From: an uncultured Pseudomonadales bacterium
Lineage (GTDB): Bacteria; Pseudomonadota; Gammaproteobacteria; Pseudomonadales; Azotimanducaceae
Length of the DNA stretch: 64,000 bases
Reading direction: 5' to 3'
Assembly (NCBI GenBank): GCA_937775265.1
Contig: CALKBV010000002.1
Location: 368,538 to 432,537 of the forward strand
Under the pieces are notes generated by a model. It was not told the origin of the DNA and ran no database searches. It saw nothing but the letters and a program-made list of their open reading frames with translations. Shown one piece after another: positions 1-8,329 of the stretch; positions within the stretch are counted from its first letter, which is position 1; every line of letters begins with the position of its first letter. The translations under genes and the position numbers were made by a program.

Positions 1-296
1 CGAACGACTTCAGCAGAATTAACGTCGTGATAAATCCTAAGCTCAAGGCTAGGCCATTTTATGATTGGTTTCTCGTTCTCTGAGCTTACGGTGACGGCAA
101 CCATTGTTGTAAACGGGCAGCGTTCCTTGATGTTGATAACAACTGTCGCGCCCTCCTCAGTTCGGGTTCGTATCCCGAACTCGATATCATCCTCAGAATC
201 CATGCCAGGGAACAGCTGGCGCAGGCGAATGTAGTTAGCATCACACTCGGCCATGTCGGCAACCAGATCAGGAATGTAGATATATCGGTTGGTCAT
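1..296 (-). CDS. DUF1249 (YqiB-like) family protein, C-terminus cut by window edge
   Basis: The first 98 codons of a minus-strand gene, starting at an ATG at 296, run off the left edge. The translated N-terminus begins MTNRYIYIPDLVADMAECDA. It shows the pattern I associate with DUF1249/YqiB: an early P-DL-aCe-NY-rLr-LfP stretch, a CPFTT-V-V strand around residue 60, and a W-s-ELRiYHDv-sAEV stretch near residue 80-97. The family has no established biochemical role. In other gammaproteobacteria it usually sits with nudF and cpdA, which would lie beyond the edge. It is in the same direction as waaA but separated from it by 220 bp, so it probably has its own promoter. The assignment rests on remembered motifs only. 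Confidence 0.75.
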   Translation of the reverse strand, partial: MTNRYIYIPDLVADMAECDANYIRLRQLFPGMDSEDDIEFGIRTRTEEGATVVINIKERCPFTTMVAVTVSSENEKPIIKWPSLELRIYHDVNSAEVV

Positions 297-481
297 TTCA
301 TTGTTTCATTGTGGGGAGATGCAAAAGTGCTAACGCCCCTAAGAGTTACCAAAAAGGTTACCACAATCTTGTCAGAAGAAAGTTGCGATCTGCTCTTGAA
401 TTTTCGCAAAAATTATTCTCGGATTGGTTGAACAAGAGTCTATAAACTCACCCGTCAATACACAGATTTCATCGAGGGTAT

Positions 482-515
482 GCGGGAACCCCTGAGAGGT
501 TCCATCCTCCCGCTG
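482..515 (-). terminator. Hairpin just after the waaA stop; weak terminator candidate
   Basis: Immediately downstream of the waaA stop codon on the minus strand is an inverted repeat with GGAACC and GGTTCC arms (485-490 and 498-503) around a 7-nt loop. It can be extended by GCGGG/CCCGC pairing with a bulge. No run of U follows, so it is not a canonical intrinsic terminator. It may protect a 3' end or attenuate read-through into the DUF1249 gene. The rest of 297-516 shows nothing I can name. Confidence 0.3.
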
Positions 516-516
516 A

Positions 517-1869
517 CTATTCATGATTTATGACTTCGACGATCAACTTTTCTACCCTACCCATGGCTCCTTGATTCGACGCCATCACTTTGTTCGCAGC
601 AGTCACAAGACGATTGGATTCATCGACATTTGCCATCAGGTTTATGACAACTTGCTGTAACTCCTGACCATCTCTCACAACCATGATCGCCTGGCTATCG
701 ATAAACTGTTGTGCAATATCCTCTATATTGTCCAGATGGCTTCCCATGACGGTTGGTGCACCCGCACGAACTGCCTCAAGCAGATTATGACCACCAATCG
801 GCACCAGACTCCCTCCTACAAAGGCCACCGATGCCAGCTCAAAAAGCGCATCAAGCTCACCCATCACATCAACCAAAAACACCTCATCGTGCAGCGCCAC
901 TGCCCTGCCATCACTAAAACTCACCACGGACTGCCCCGAGGATTCCAACGCACGCCTCAGTTGGTCGCACCGATGAGTATGGCGCGGTGCCAAAACCAGA
1001 AGAAAATCGGGTATCAGTTCCTGTAATGCCGGAAGCAGCGACAATAACGCTGCTTCTTCTCCGTTATGTGTGCTGGCCCCGAGCAGAATGGGTCTGCCTG
1101 CAACCAGCCGGCGGGAACGATTCAACCTATCGACGTACCCTCGCGCCTTCACTGCGTCAAACTTGATGCTGCCGGTCACATGAACTTTCGATGCCTCAGC
1201 TCCAAGCGAAACAAACCTGTCTTTATGGTGCCGAGTTTGAACCGCCAACAGACTCAGTGATCGCAACATGGGCAAAATCAGCGGCAAAATTCGCCTGTAG
1301 CCTTTTGCTGACCGAGACGATAACCGGCCATTGACCAACAGGGTGGGAACTCCACTCCGCGCGCAACCTTCAATCATGTTCGGCCATAATTCTGTGTCGA
1401 TAGTAATCAACATCCGGGGTTTGTTGTTTCGTAGGAATCGGTCTATCGAACCCGGCAGATCGTATGGGGCATAACAGTTTTCCACCTCATCAGCCAGCAG
1501 GGCTTGCACACGCTCACGGCCAGTTGGCGTCATATTGGTTACCAGGCAAACATAACCTTGGCCGAGGAGGCTGCGAACCAGGGGCACCGCGGCAATCGTT
1601 TCACCTGCGGATACCGCATGTATCCAAACAACCTTCCCCGGCTGCTTCGACCGATAGAATCCAAAACGCTCTGAGATAGCCATGCGGTAGCCAGGCTCCT
1701 TCAGAGAACGCTTTAACAACCGCAGCAGCACAAACGGAATCAAAAGGTAAAAAATAGCGCTATAGAACAATCTAGCCAAAGTGAGATTGAAAACCTGGAG
1801 AAATGATATCGAAGAATAACTGTGTACTGGACCCGATGCTACTGAGTCAGTAAAAACGTATACAATCAC
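517..1869 (-). CDS. waaA: 3-deoxy-D-manno-octulosonic acid (Kdo) transferase
   Basis: WaaA transfers Kdo residues from CMP-Kdo onto lipid IVA at the inner membrane, making the Kdo-lipid A acceptor that the heptosyltransferases in this window extend. The protein has an N-terminal hydrophobic anchor (about residues 33-52), an RFGFY stretch, and the HAVSAGE motif at residues 84-90 with the catalytic Glu at 90. The C-terminal half has GGSLVPIGGHNLLE, typical of the CMP-Kdo site. From the ATG at 1869 it is 450 residues, about 25-30 longer than family members. A TTG at 1779 (giving MARLFYS) matches the usual N-terminus better and would leave room for a divergent promoter. I kept the ATG but doubt it. 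It is divergent from the oxidoreductase at 1920. Confidence 0.95.
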   Translation of the reverse strand: MIVYVFTDSVASGPVHSYSSISFLQVFNLTLARLFYSAIFYLLIPFVLLRLLKRSLKEPGYRMAISERFGFYRSKQPGKVVWIHAVSAGETIAAVPLVRSLLGQGYVCLVTNMTPTGRERVQALLADEVENCYAPYDLPGSIDRFLRNNKPRMLITIDTELWPNMIEGCARSGVPTLLVNGRLSSRSAKGYRRILPLILPMLRSLSLLAVQTRHHKDRFVSLGAEASKVHVTGSIKFDAVKARGYVDRLNRSRRLVAGRPILLGASTHNGEEAALLSLLPALQELIPDFLLVLAPRHTHRCDQLRRALESSGQSVVSFSDGRAVALHDEVFLVDVMGELDALFELASVAFVGGSLVPIGGHNLLEAVRAGAPTVMGSHLDNIEDIAQQFIDSQAIMVVRDGQELQQVVINLMANVDESNRLVTAANKVMASNQGAMGRVEKLIVEVINHE

Positions 1870-1876
1870 AAGCGTG

Positions 1877-1882
1877 TATAAT
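1877..1882 (+). promoter_or_regulatory. Candidate -10 box for the 1920 oxidoreductase operon
   Basis: A perfect TATAAT lies 38 bp upstream of the ATG at 1920 in the divergent region with waaA. The hexamer 17 bp further upstream (AAACGT) is a poor -35, so the promoter may be weak or need an activator. No clear Shine-Dalgarno precedes the 1920 ATG. Confidence 0.35.
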
Positions 1883-1919
1883 TCCGGTTCTCCAGGGCCC
1901 GGGATTCATTCATTTTTTT

Positions 1920-3074
1920 ATGAGCAACACGACGCATCAGTTCGACACCATCATTCTCGGTGGCGGTATCGCTGGACTATGGTTACTTAGCCTGCTTCGC
2001 AATCACGGTTTTGAAGCCATCCTGCTCGAGAAAGAAGGCTTGGGATCAGGGCAGACTTTTGCATCCCAGGGAATGATTCACGGCGGAATCAAATATTCGC
2101 TCGCAGGCGCAATGACCGGCGCATCTGAATCTATTGCAGATATGCCCTTGCGCTGGCGTTCGTGCCTTGCAGGCACTGATAACGTTAATCTGAAGGGGGT
2201 CACTGTATTGAGCGATTCCTACTATATGTTTTCCGATGCTCGCCTCAGCTCGAAACTGACCGCGTTCTTTGGCAGTAAGACACTCGAAGGACGGGTTGCA
2301 TCAGTTCCTGAGGCTAACTACCCAAAGGTTTTTCAGTCACCGTCATTTGGAGGATTGCTCTATAAACTCAATGACCTCGTCCTGGATACCCGCTCCCTGA
2401 TTACCCATTTACACCATCAGCTTAAAGACTATATATTCGAAGGAAACGTGAGCTTCGAGCACACAAACGGGCGAATTACGCATCTCCAACTAGCTGATGG
2501 GCTTACCCTCAGTGCGGAGACCTATGTCCTTGCAGCAGGCAAGGGAAACGGAGAACTAATCAAGGATCTCGGGCTGGAAGTGCCAATGCAGCTTCGGCCA
2601 CTTCACCAGGTTGTTGTTAAAGGGAAGACATTGCCTGATCTGTTTGCACATGCCGTGACTTTAAGGTCTGCGGATAAGCCACGCATTACTTTCACCACCC
2701 ACAGCACAGCTGACACCAAAGCCTGGTACCTCGGGGGTCAACTCGCAGAATCCGGTGTCGCTCGAAATGAAGCAGAACAGATTGAATTCGCGAAGACAGA
2801 ACTGGCCGCCATCATGCCCTGGATGGACTACTCTGGCTGCGAGTTCTCAACATTTCGAATAGACCGGGCCGAGGCCGGCGGCGAAATCCTGTTACGCCCG
2901 GACACGCCTTACGTGCGCAGGCATGGAAACGTAGTTGTATGCTGGCCCACCAAACTTACCTTGGCGCCCATGATGGGGGACATGTTCATGAATCTCATGG
3001 CAGAGCCGAAAGCGGCCCTAGCCGCGCCTCCCAATCTCCCACGAGCCTCAATCGGAAGATCTTCATGGGAGTGA
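1920..3074 (+). CDS. FAD-dependent oxidoreductase (DAO/GlpD-like fold)
   Basis: A 384-residue flavoprotein of the D-amino-acid-oxidase/glycerol-3-phosphate-dehydrogenase-like superfamily. The dinucleotide-binding motif GGGIAG is at residues 14-19, followed by the acidic residue of the second strand (LLEKEGLGSG). A GQTFASQGMIHGG segment follows, where such enzymes contact the flavin. The substrate cannot be read from the sequence. The next gene, an aldo-keto reductase, overlaps it by 10 bp, so the two are co-translated. I recall the same pair near waaA and hldE in Pseudomonas, suggesting a role tied to the envelope or LPS sugars, but this is inference. No signal peptide, so cytosolic. Confidence 0.8.
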   Translation: MSNTTHQFDTIILGGGIAGLWLLSLLRNHGFEAILLEKEGLGSGQTFASQGMIHGGIKYSLAGAMTGASESIADMPLRWRSCLAGTDNVNLKGVTVLSDSYYMFSDARLSSKLTAFFGSKTLEGRVASVPEANYPKVFQSPSFGGLLYKLNDLVLDTRSLITHLHHQLKDYIFEGNVSFEHTNGRITHLQLADGLTLSAETYVLAAGKGNGELIKDLGLEVPMQLRPLHQVVVKGKTLPDLFAHAVTLRSADKPRITFTTHSTADTKAWYLGGQLAESGVARNEAEQIEFAKTELAAIMPWMDYSGCEFSTFRIDRAEAGGEILLRPDTPYVRRHGNVVVCWPTKLTLAPMMGDMFMNLMAEPKAALAAPPNLPRASIGRSSWE

Positions 3075-3820
3075 AGCTAGGACGATGCAATCTTGAAACA
3101 GGCAGGATCTCACTAGGTACAGTGAAGTTTGGCCGCAATACTGACGTTAAGTACCCTACGAAATTTGAACTTCCCAAAGACAAGTTAATTGTAAATCTTT
3201 TATCAGAGGCGCAGGAACTGGGAGTCAGGTTACTTGATACTGCACCAGCCTACGGTAACAGCGAGCATCGAATTGGTCAGTTATTACCCGGACGCAGGGA
3301 GGATTGGATCCTCTGCACGAAAAGCGGTGAACAGTATGCGGCCGGCAAGTCCAGCTATGACTTTTCCAGGCAGGCGGTTACCGCCAGTGTAGAGCAAAGC
3401 CTGAAGCACCTTAGAACAGATTACCTGGACATTGTCTTGATTCATTCCAACGGTGATGACCTTGGTATTCTTCACCAAACCGATGCGTTCGCTACCCTGG
3501 AACGGCTCAAGGAAAAGGGGGATATCAGGTACATAGGAATGTCTACCAAATCAGTAGAGGGGAGCATCGCCGCACTCGAGGTCAGTGATGTGCTCATGCT
3601 CACTTTAAACCTGGAAGATCAATCCAACATTAATGTCATAAAGGCAGCTGAAAAAAAGGATACGGGTATCCTATTGAAAAAAGTTTTTGCAAGCGGTCAT
3701 CAAACAGAGGAGGAAAGCCTGACGTTTGCCCTGGGGCAAAGAGGTGTTCATTCTGCCGTCGTCGGCACCATAGACTCAGGGCACCTTAAACAAAATGTTT
3801 ATCTCGCAGACAGCATTTAG
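3065..3820 (+). CDS. Aldo/keto reductase family protein
   Basis: A TIM-barrel NAD(P)H-dependent oxidoreductase of 251 residues. The catalytic tetrad is visible: Asp58 and Tyr63 in LLDTAPAYG, Lys86 in LCTKSG, and His127 in DIVLIHS. The frame is open further upstream to 2939, but that part lies wholly inside the preceding gene. I chose the ATG at 3065, which has GGAAG six bases before it. A GTG at 3071 overlapping the previous stop as GTGA is an alternative. It is shorter than many aldo-keto reductases and lacks a long C-terminal loop. It converges on hldE with only 3 bp between stop codons. Substrate unknown. Confidence 0.85.
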   Translation: MGVKLGRCNLETGRISLGTVKFGRNTDVKYPTKFELPKDKLIVNLLSEAQELGVRLLDTAPAYGNSEHRIGQLLPGRREDWILCTKSGEQYAAGKSSYDFSRQAVTASVEQSLKHLRTDYLDIVLIHSNGDDLGILHQTDAFATLERLKEKGDIRYIGMSTKSVEGSIAALEVSDVLMLTLNLEDQSNINVIKAAEKKDTGILLKKVFASGHQTEEESLTFALGQRGVHSAVVGTIDSGHLKQNVYLADSI

Positions 3821-3823
3821 GCC

Positions 3824-5233
3824 CTAAAGATCCCTTATTTTCTCAACCAAAGCGCTGGTTGAACAGTCTTCTTCCAGACTGAGCACTTTCACTTCACCAC
3901 CGGCAGAACGGACAATATCCGCGCCGACCACCTGGTCAATACCGTAATCGCCACCCTTCACGAGCACATCTGGCTTCAGCATATGCAACAGCGCTTCCGG
4001 CGTGTCACCGTCAAATGAGACGACCCAGTCGACCGACGCAAGGCCCGCCAACATGGTCATCCGCCGGTCCAACGGGTTGATGGGTCTTCCTTTACCTTTA
4101 AGTCGATGAACCGATTCATCAGAATTGATCGCGACAATCAGTCGATCACCTTCGCGTTTTGCATCACCCAGGTAATTAACATGCCCTGCATGAAGAATGT
4201 CAAAGCAGCCGTTAGTAAAGACCACTCTTTCGCCACGCCCCCTTGAAACCTGAACCGCAGCAACCAATTGTTCTGCAGACATCTTTCCTTTGCCAGCCGG
4301 CTCAGCAAGATCAACCTCTGCGCGCAACTCGGGGCCAGACACGCTGGTTACACCGAAATGGCTGACCACAATCCCTGCCGCAACATTGGCAAGGGCGACC
4401 GAATCCTTCAGCGTTTGTCCTGATGCCAGCGAGGCTGCGAGCACGGCAATAACGGTGTCCCCTGCACCTGACGTGTCATAAACCTCCCTCGTCCGGGCGG
4501 GAAAATGACTTTCTTCACGTCGCTCAATGAGCGTCATACCCTCGGATGCTCGTGTTACCAACATAGCTTCACAATCGATGCCCGCCATCAGGTCCCGGCA
4601 TTTTTTCAACATCTCGGCCTCACTGTTCCAATCGCCGACGGCATTCTTGAGCTCAAGGGTATTCGGTTTAATGACCGTCGCCCCCTGATAAGCCGAGAAA
4701 GGCTTGAACTTCGGGTCAACCAGCACTGGCCTACCTTTCTTTCTCGCATTCTCAATGATGCTCGAAGGGTCACTAAAGAGGCCCTTGTCGTAGTCAGAAA
4801 GAACCACGCTGTCGTACTCAGGGACTAAATCCATTCCTTGCACTACCTGGTCGGCATCAATATCAAACAGTGCTTCAAAATCAGCGCGAATCATTTGCTG
4901 ACTTCGACTGACCAGACGTACCTTGGTAATGGTGGACATGCCCTCAACCTTAATGAAATGGCAGTCGATGCCCGAGGAGCTGAGTTTGGATTCCAGGATA
5001 TCGGACATTTCATCCTGGCCGGTTGCCGCAACCAGGGAAGATGCGGCACCAAGCGTCGCAACATTCAGTGCGACGTTAGCTGCACCACCGGGCCGGTCTT
5101 CGATACTGCTAACATCAATCACCGGAATCGGTGCTTCAGCCGACACTCGATGAGTGTCACCATGCCAGTATCTATCCAACATCGCATCACCAATGGTCAG
5201 GATATGTGCGTTATCAAACCTTGGAATTTTCAT
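3824..5233 (-). CDS. hldE: Bifunctional D-glycero-beta-D-manno-heptose-7-phosphate kinase / heptose-1-phosphate adenylyltransferase
   Basis: HldE makes ADP-heptose, the donor used by WaaC and WaaF. The 469 residues match the usual full length. The N-terminal ribokinase-like domain has PGGAANVALN near residue 49 and the anion-hole/catalytic DTSGAGD at 253-259 (Asp259). The C-terminal nucleotidyltransferase domain has TNGCFDILHAGH at about 340-351, carrying the HxGH-type motif, and a GKGRPINPLDRR stretch. It is the last gene of the minus-strand LPS run, 150 bp after the GT4 gene, so it may also have its own promoter in 5234-5383. Confidence 0.97.
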   Translation of the reverse strand: MKIPRFDNAHILTIGDAMLDRYWHGDTHRVSAEAPIPVIDVSSIEDRPGGAANVALNVATLGAASSLVAATGQDEMSDILESKLSSSGIDCHFIKVEGMSTITKVRLVSRSQQMIRADFEALFDIDADQVVQGMDLVPEYDSVVLSDYDKGLFSDPSSIIENARKKGRPVLVDPKFKPFSAYQGATVIKPNTLELKNAVGDWNSEAEMLKKCRDLMAGIDCEAMLVTRASEGMTLIERREESHFPARTREVYDTSGAGDTVIAVLAASLASGQTLKDSVALANVAAGIVVSHFGVTSVSGPELRAEVDLAEPAGKGKMSAEQLVAAVQVSRGRGERVVFTNGCFDILHAGHVNYLGDAKREGDRLIVAINSDESVHRLKGKGRPINPLDRRMTMLAGLASVDWVVSFDGDTPEALLHMLKPDVLVKGGDYGIDQVVGADIVRSAGGEVKVLSLEEDCSTSALVEKIRDL

Positions 5234-5383
5234 ACTGTTATCGAGAGCGTATTTCGCGAGATTCTATCACAATCGATTGATTCAACACGCCCGTCGGCGG
5301 TGGCCCGGCATTGCTAAGCACCCAATAGTTAATAATGCGGCTTTTCGAAGCAACCGTCATTGCTGCTCCACCGTGAGACAGGA

Positions 5384-6505
5384 TTAGTAAGTAGCAGGCG
5401 CGTATTGCTCGATCTGCGGAAGGCTTCGGATTTTCTGGGTCATAGAGGAAACAGAAAATTTGGCACCGAGCCTGTCAAGTGCTCTTTGCGTCATCTCATC
5501 GGAATTGGGTTTTGTGAGTGCACGAACAGCTTCCAGTTGCGTGCCCAGTTCACGGGCATTTCCGCACTCGAACAGTAGCCCGGTATCACCAACGACACTG
5601 GCCGGGCCAGGTGCATCTGAACAAACTATCGGTACCTGAGCCGCCATGGCCTCGAGCAACACAAGCCCGAAGGCTTCCTCGCTCGTTGATGGAAGCACGA
5701 AAGCATCAAATGCTTTCATCAACGTTCGCGCTTCATCCTTTGCGCCACAAAATACCACTTGGTCCTGTACGCCAAGCTTCTTTGCCAGCATCTTAAGCTC
5801 AGGCATTAGCTCACCGTCTCCTACGAACGCCAGCACCGAATTGTCATGCACACCCGCAAACGCTTCGATCAGCAATCTGTGATCTTTTTTCCGAACCAGT
5901 CGGCCCACCGTGCCGTAGCAATATAAACCGAGCGGAATACCCAACTCATGTCTCGCGGACACAGGATCGCGAAGCGTCACCGCTTCGATAGCGTGGGGCA
6001 AAAGGTGAACTCGACTCTGCAGGTGCGGTGCCTGTTCAAGGAGTGCCTGACAAACTGGCTGGGAGACGCCGATTAGTTGGACGTTGTCTTTCCAGAACCT
6101 CGAAAAGAAAGACCGCAACACCCGGCCAAGAAAACCAAACTCATGCATGACTCCAATGACGGCACCGATCTTTAGCTTGCAGTTCAGCAACAGCGCTATA
6201 AAGAAGGGTTTGTATCGATGCGCCAGGATAACGTCTGGTAGCTCATCGGCAATAATTTTCTTTACCCGCCGGTACGGTTCAAGTTTAAGCCCGCGAAGAG
6301 ATCCAGCTGGCAAAGCTAGGAATTCGACATCACCATGGATAGTGGACGCCAGCTCTGAAGATGGCGGGCCGCGCAAGAAAACGGTCTTGACCTCACAGTC
6401 AGAGAAACTTCCTGCATACTGCCGGGCGACCGTTCGAAACGGTCCTTTGTAGTCATGACAGATCTGAAGGATTCTGGGTTTTTGGTCTGGATGTTTATCG
6501 GCCAT
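5384..6505 (-). CDS. GT4-family glycosyltransferase, probable LPS core enzyme
   Basis: A 373-residue GT-B fold transferase. The C-terminal donor domain has GTVGRLVRKKDH at about 198-209 and the EX7E pair Glu277/Glu285 in SEEAFGLVLLEAM, typical of retaining GT4 enzymes using nucleotide sugars. There is no membrane segment, so it probably works at the cytoplasmic face of the inner membrane. It stops 3 bp before the carbamoyltransferase start region and lies in the LPS core run, which suggests transfer of a core sugar. I recall a similar gene (wapH) in the Pseudomonas core cluster, but specificity cannot be read from the sequence. Confidence 0.85.
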   Translation of the reverse strand: MADKHPDQKPRILQICHDYKGPFRTVARQYAGSFSDCEVKTVFLRGPPSSELASTIHGDVEFLALPAGSLRGLKLEPYRRVKKIIADELPDVILAHRYKPFFIALLLNCKLKIGAVIGVMHEFGFLGRVLRSFFSRFWKDNVQLIGVSQPVCQALLEQAPHLQSRVHLLPHAIEAVTLRDPVSARHELGIPLGLYCYGTVGRLVRKKDHRLLIEAFAGVHDNSVLAFVGDGELMPELKMLAKKLGVQDQVVFCGAKDEARTLMKAFDAFVLPSTSEEAFGLVLLEAMAAQVPIVCSDAPGPASVVGDTGLLFECGNARELGTQLEAVRALTKPNSDEMTQRALDRLGAKFSVSSMTQKIRSLPQIEQYAPATY

Positions 6506-6508
6506 CTA

Positions 6509-8242
6509 TTATTTGCGTTTGGTAACCAGCAAATCTTCAAGCACCAAATACTCAAGGTCAGAACCAAAAAACATATTGAGGGCATCTGTTGGTGAACACA
6601 CCATCGGTTCGCCGCGTCGATTCATCGAGGTATTGAGTACTGCTCCGTTACCATTAAGCCGCTCCATCTCCTTTAGCAAGGCATGATATCTCGGATTGGT
6701 TGATTCTTCGACGATCTGAACGCGAGATGTGCCGTCTTCGTGCACAACTTCCGGGATTCGAGATTTCCACTCTTCTGAGACTTCAAATGTGATTGTCATG
6801 TAAGGAGCTGGATGGTCAGTCTGTATCATGTCCTTTGCGACAGTATCCAAAACACTTGGACAAAAAGGTCGCCATCTCTCTCGAAATTTAATCTGTTCGT
6901 TTATCTTGTTGGCAATTCCCCCGTAACTTGGGCTCCCCAGAATACTCCGCCCACCCAATGCTCTGGGTCCAAACTCCATACGCCCCTGGCACCAGGCGAC
7001 CGGATTGCCCGCGTTAAGCAACTCGGCTGCTCGCTCTACAATGTTGCCGGTTTTTTCATACACCGGGTGTCCTAGATGTGATTCACAGGCGTCGATGCAC
7101 TCTTCCGTTGAATACCTGGGACCGAGAAAAACATGTTCCATCTTTGCCGGAGTGACTCCACGTTTCCAGGATGCAAAAGAGGCGGCGCCAACAGCGGTAC
7201 CCGCATCACTCGCCGCGGGTTGCACGAAAAACTCTTTAACATAGGGCAGAGCCAGAATCTTCTGGTTGAGTTTCACGTTTAGCGCACCACCTCCAGCAAA
7301 AACAAGACGCCCTGTTTCACGCAAAATATCACCAAGGTAGGTATCTATCAGTTGCAGCGAAATATCCTCATACATTTTCTGCATCGCCGCTGCATAGTGA
7401 ATATAAGGGTCGTCAGCAATATCGCCCTGTCTTCTTGGCCCGAGCCAATCAATCAGCTTCTGGCTAAAATAATATCCCTTGCGGCCTTCTTTGTATCTTC
7501 GAAGCCCAATGGTGTTCACAAGTTCAGTATTGACGGTGATTTCTTTGCCATCAAAATGGACTAGCCGTGACAAGTCATATAAATCAGGATTGCCATAAGG
7601 CGCCATACCCATCACCTTGTACTCCCCATCCAGCATTTCGAATCCAAGGTATTCGGTAAAAGATGCATACAACTGTCCAAGGGAATCCGGGTCGTAGAAT
7701 TCCTTGATCTTATGAATGTGCCCGTTCTCTCCATATCCGAAAAAGGTTGTCGCGTACTCCCCCTTACCGTCGATGCCCAGGATCGCAGTCTTTCCTTCAA
7801 AACCTGACAGGTGATACGAACTGCTGGCATGCGCTATATGATGTTCTACGGCATCGAATTCAATATCAGCCCAGTTGATACCTAGCGCTACCAGAAGTTC
7901 ACGAACTTTCTTGACGTTTCTTCGGTAATGCCTGTTACCGTTAAATATCGCATCCAACGCCCTATCCGGCGCATACCAGTGCCGTTTCGCATAGTGCCAC
8001 CTGGCTTTACCAAAAAGGCTGACCTTCCCGAAAGGGAACGCGACAACATCCACGTCCCTGGCCTTGAGGTTAGCTTCCCGCAGAACATAACGCGCCGCGT
8101 GCAGCGGCATCGCGTTCTTTGCATGTTTTTGCCGGGTGAATCGCTCTTCTTCAGCGGCGGCAATAAGCTCACCATCAACATAAATGGCTGCAGAGGGATC
8201 ATGGGTCAGCGCACCAGACAGACCAAGAACAACTAGGGACAA
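6509..8242 (-). CDS. NodU/CmcH-type carbamoyltransferase, probable LPS core O-carbamoyltransferase
   Basis: This 577-residue protein matches the NodU/CmcH family, which moves the carbamoyl group of carbamoyl phosphate onto a hydroxyl through a carbamoyl-adenylate. The N-terminal TsaD-like ATPase fold is seen in LGLSGALTHDPSAA (residues 6-19), the metal-binding histidines in VEHHIAHASS (His134, 135, 138) and GIDGKGEY near 156. The C-terminal domain has FGPRALGGRSIL. I recall that P. aeruginosa carries a carbamoyltransferase (wapO) at the same place, where a core heptose is 7-O-carbamoylated. That makes core carbamoylation the likely job here. It lies between the GT4 gene and the two-domain kinase. 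Confidence 0.88.
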   Translation of the reverse strand: MSLVVLGLSGALTHDPSAAIYVDGELIAAAEEERFTRQKHAKNAMPLHAARYVLREANLKARDVDVVAFPFGKVSLFGKARWHYAKRHWYAPDRALDAIFNGNRHYRRNVKKVRELLVALGINWADIEFDAVEHHIAHASSSYHLSGFEGKTAILGIDGKGEYATTFFGYGENGHIHKIKEFYDPDSLGQLYASFTEYLGFEMLDGEYKVMGMAPYGNPDLYDLSRLVHFDGKEITVNTELVNTIGLRRYKEGRKGYYFSQKLIDWLGPRRQGDIADDPYIHYAAAMQKMYEDISLQLIDTYLGDILRETGRLVFAGGGALNVKLNQKILALPYVKEFFVQPAASDAGTAVGAASFASWKRGVTPAKMEHVFLGPRYSTEECIDACESHLGHPVYEKTGNIVERAAELLNAGNPVAWCQGRMEFGPRALGGRSILGSPSYGGIANKINEQIKFRERWRPFCPSVLDTVAKDMIQTDHPAPYMTITFEVSEEWKSRIPEVVHEDGTSRVQIVEESTNPRYHALLKEMERLNGNGAVLNTSMNRRGEPMVCSPTDALNMFFGSDLEYLVLEDLLVTKRK

Positions 8243-8329
8243 AGTGAATGCTCAATATGACGTAGGTCGCCTATTCTAGGGAAAGTCCGCGTAAAAGTCC
8301 GGTTAACTATCGACAGAAAAGATCGGGCT

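Noticed and set aside
470-516. CTGAGA inside a hairpin near waaA, resembling part of a TPP riboswitch
   Set aside because: The conserved second half of the THI element is absent and no thiamine gene follows; it is better read as a small 3' hairpin.
2939-3064. Longer aldo-keto reductase starting inside the FAD oxidoreductase gene
   Set aside because: The extension is the out-of-frame shadow of the upstream gene, and a Shine-Dalgarno precedes the ATG at 3065.
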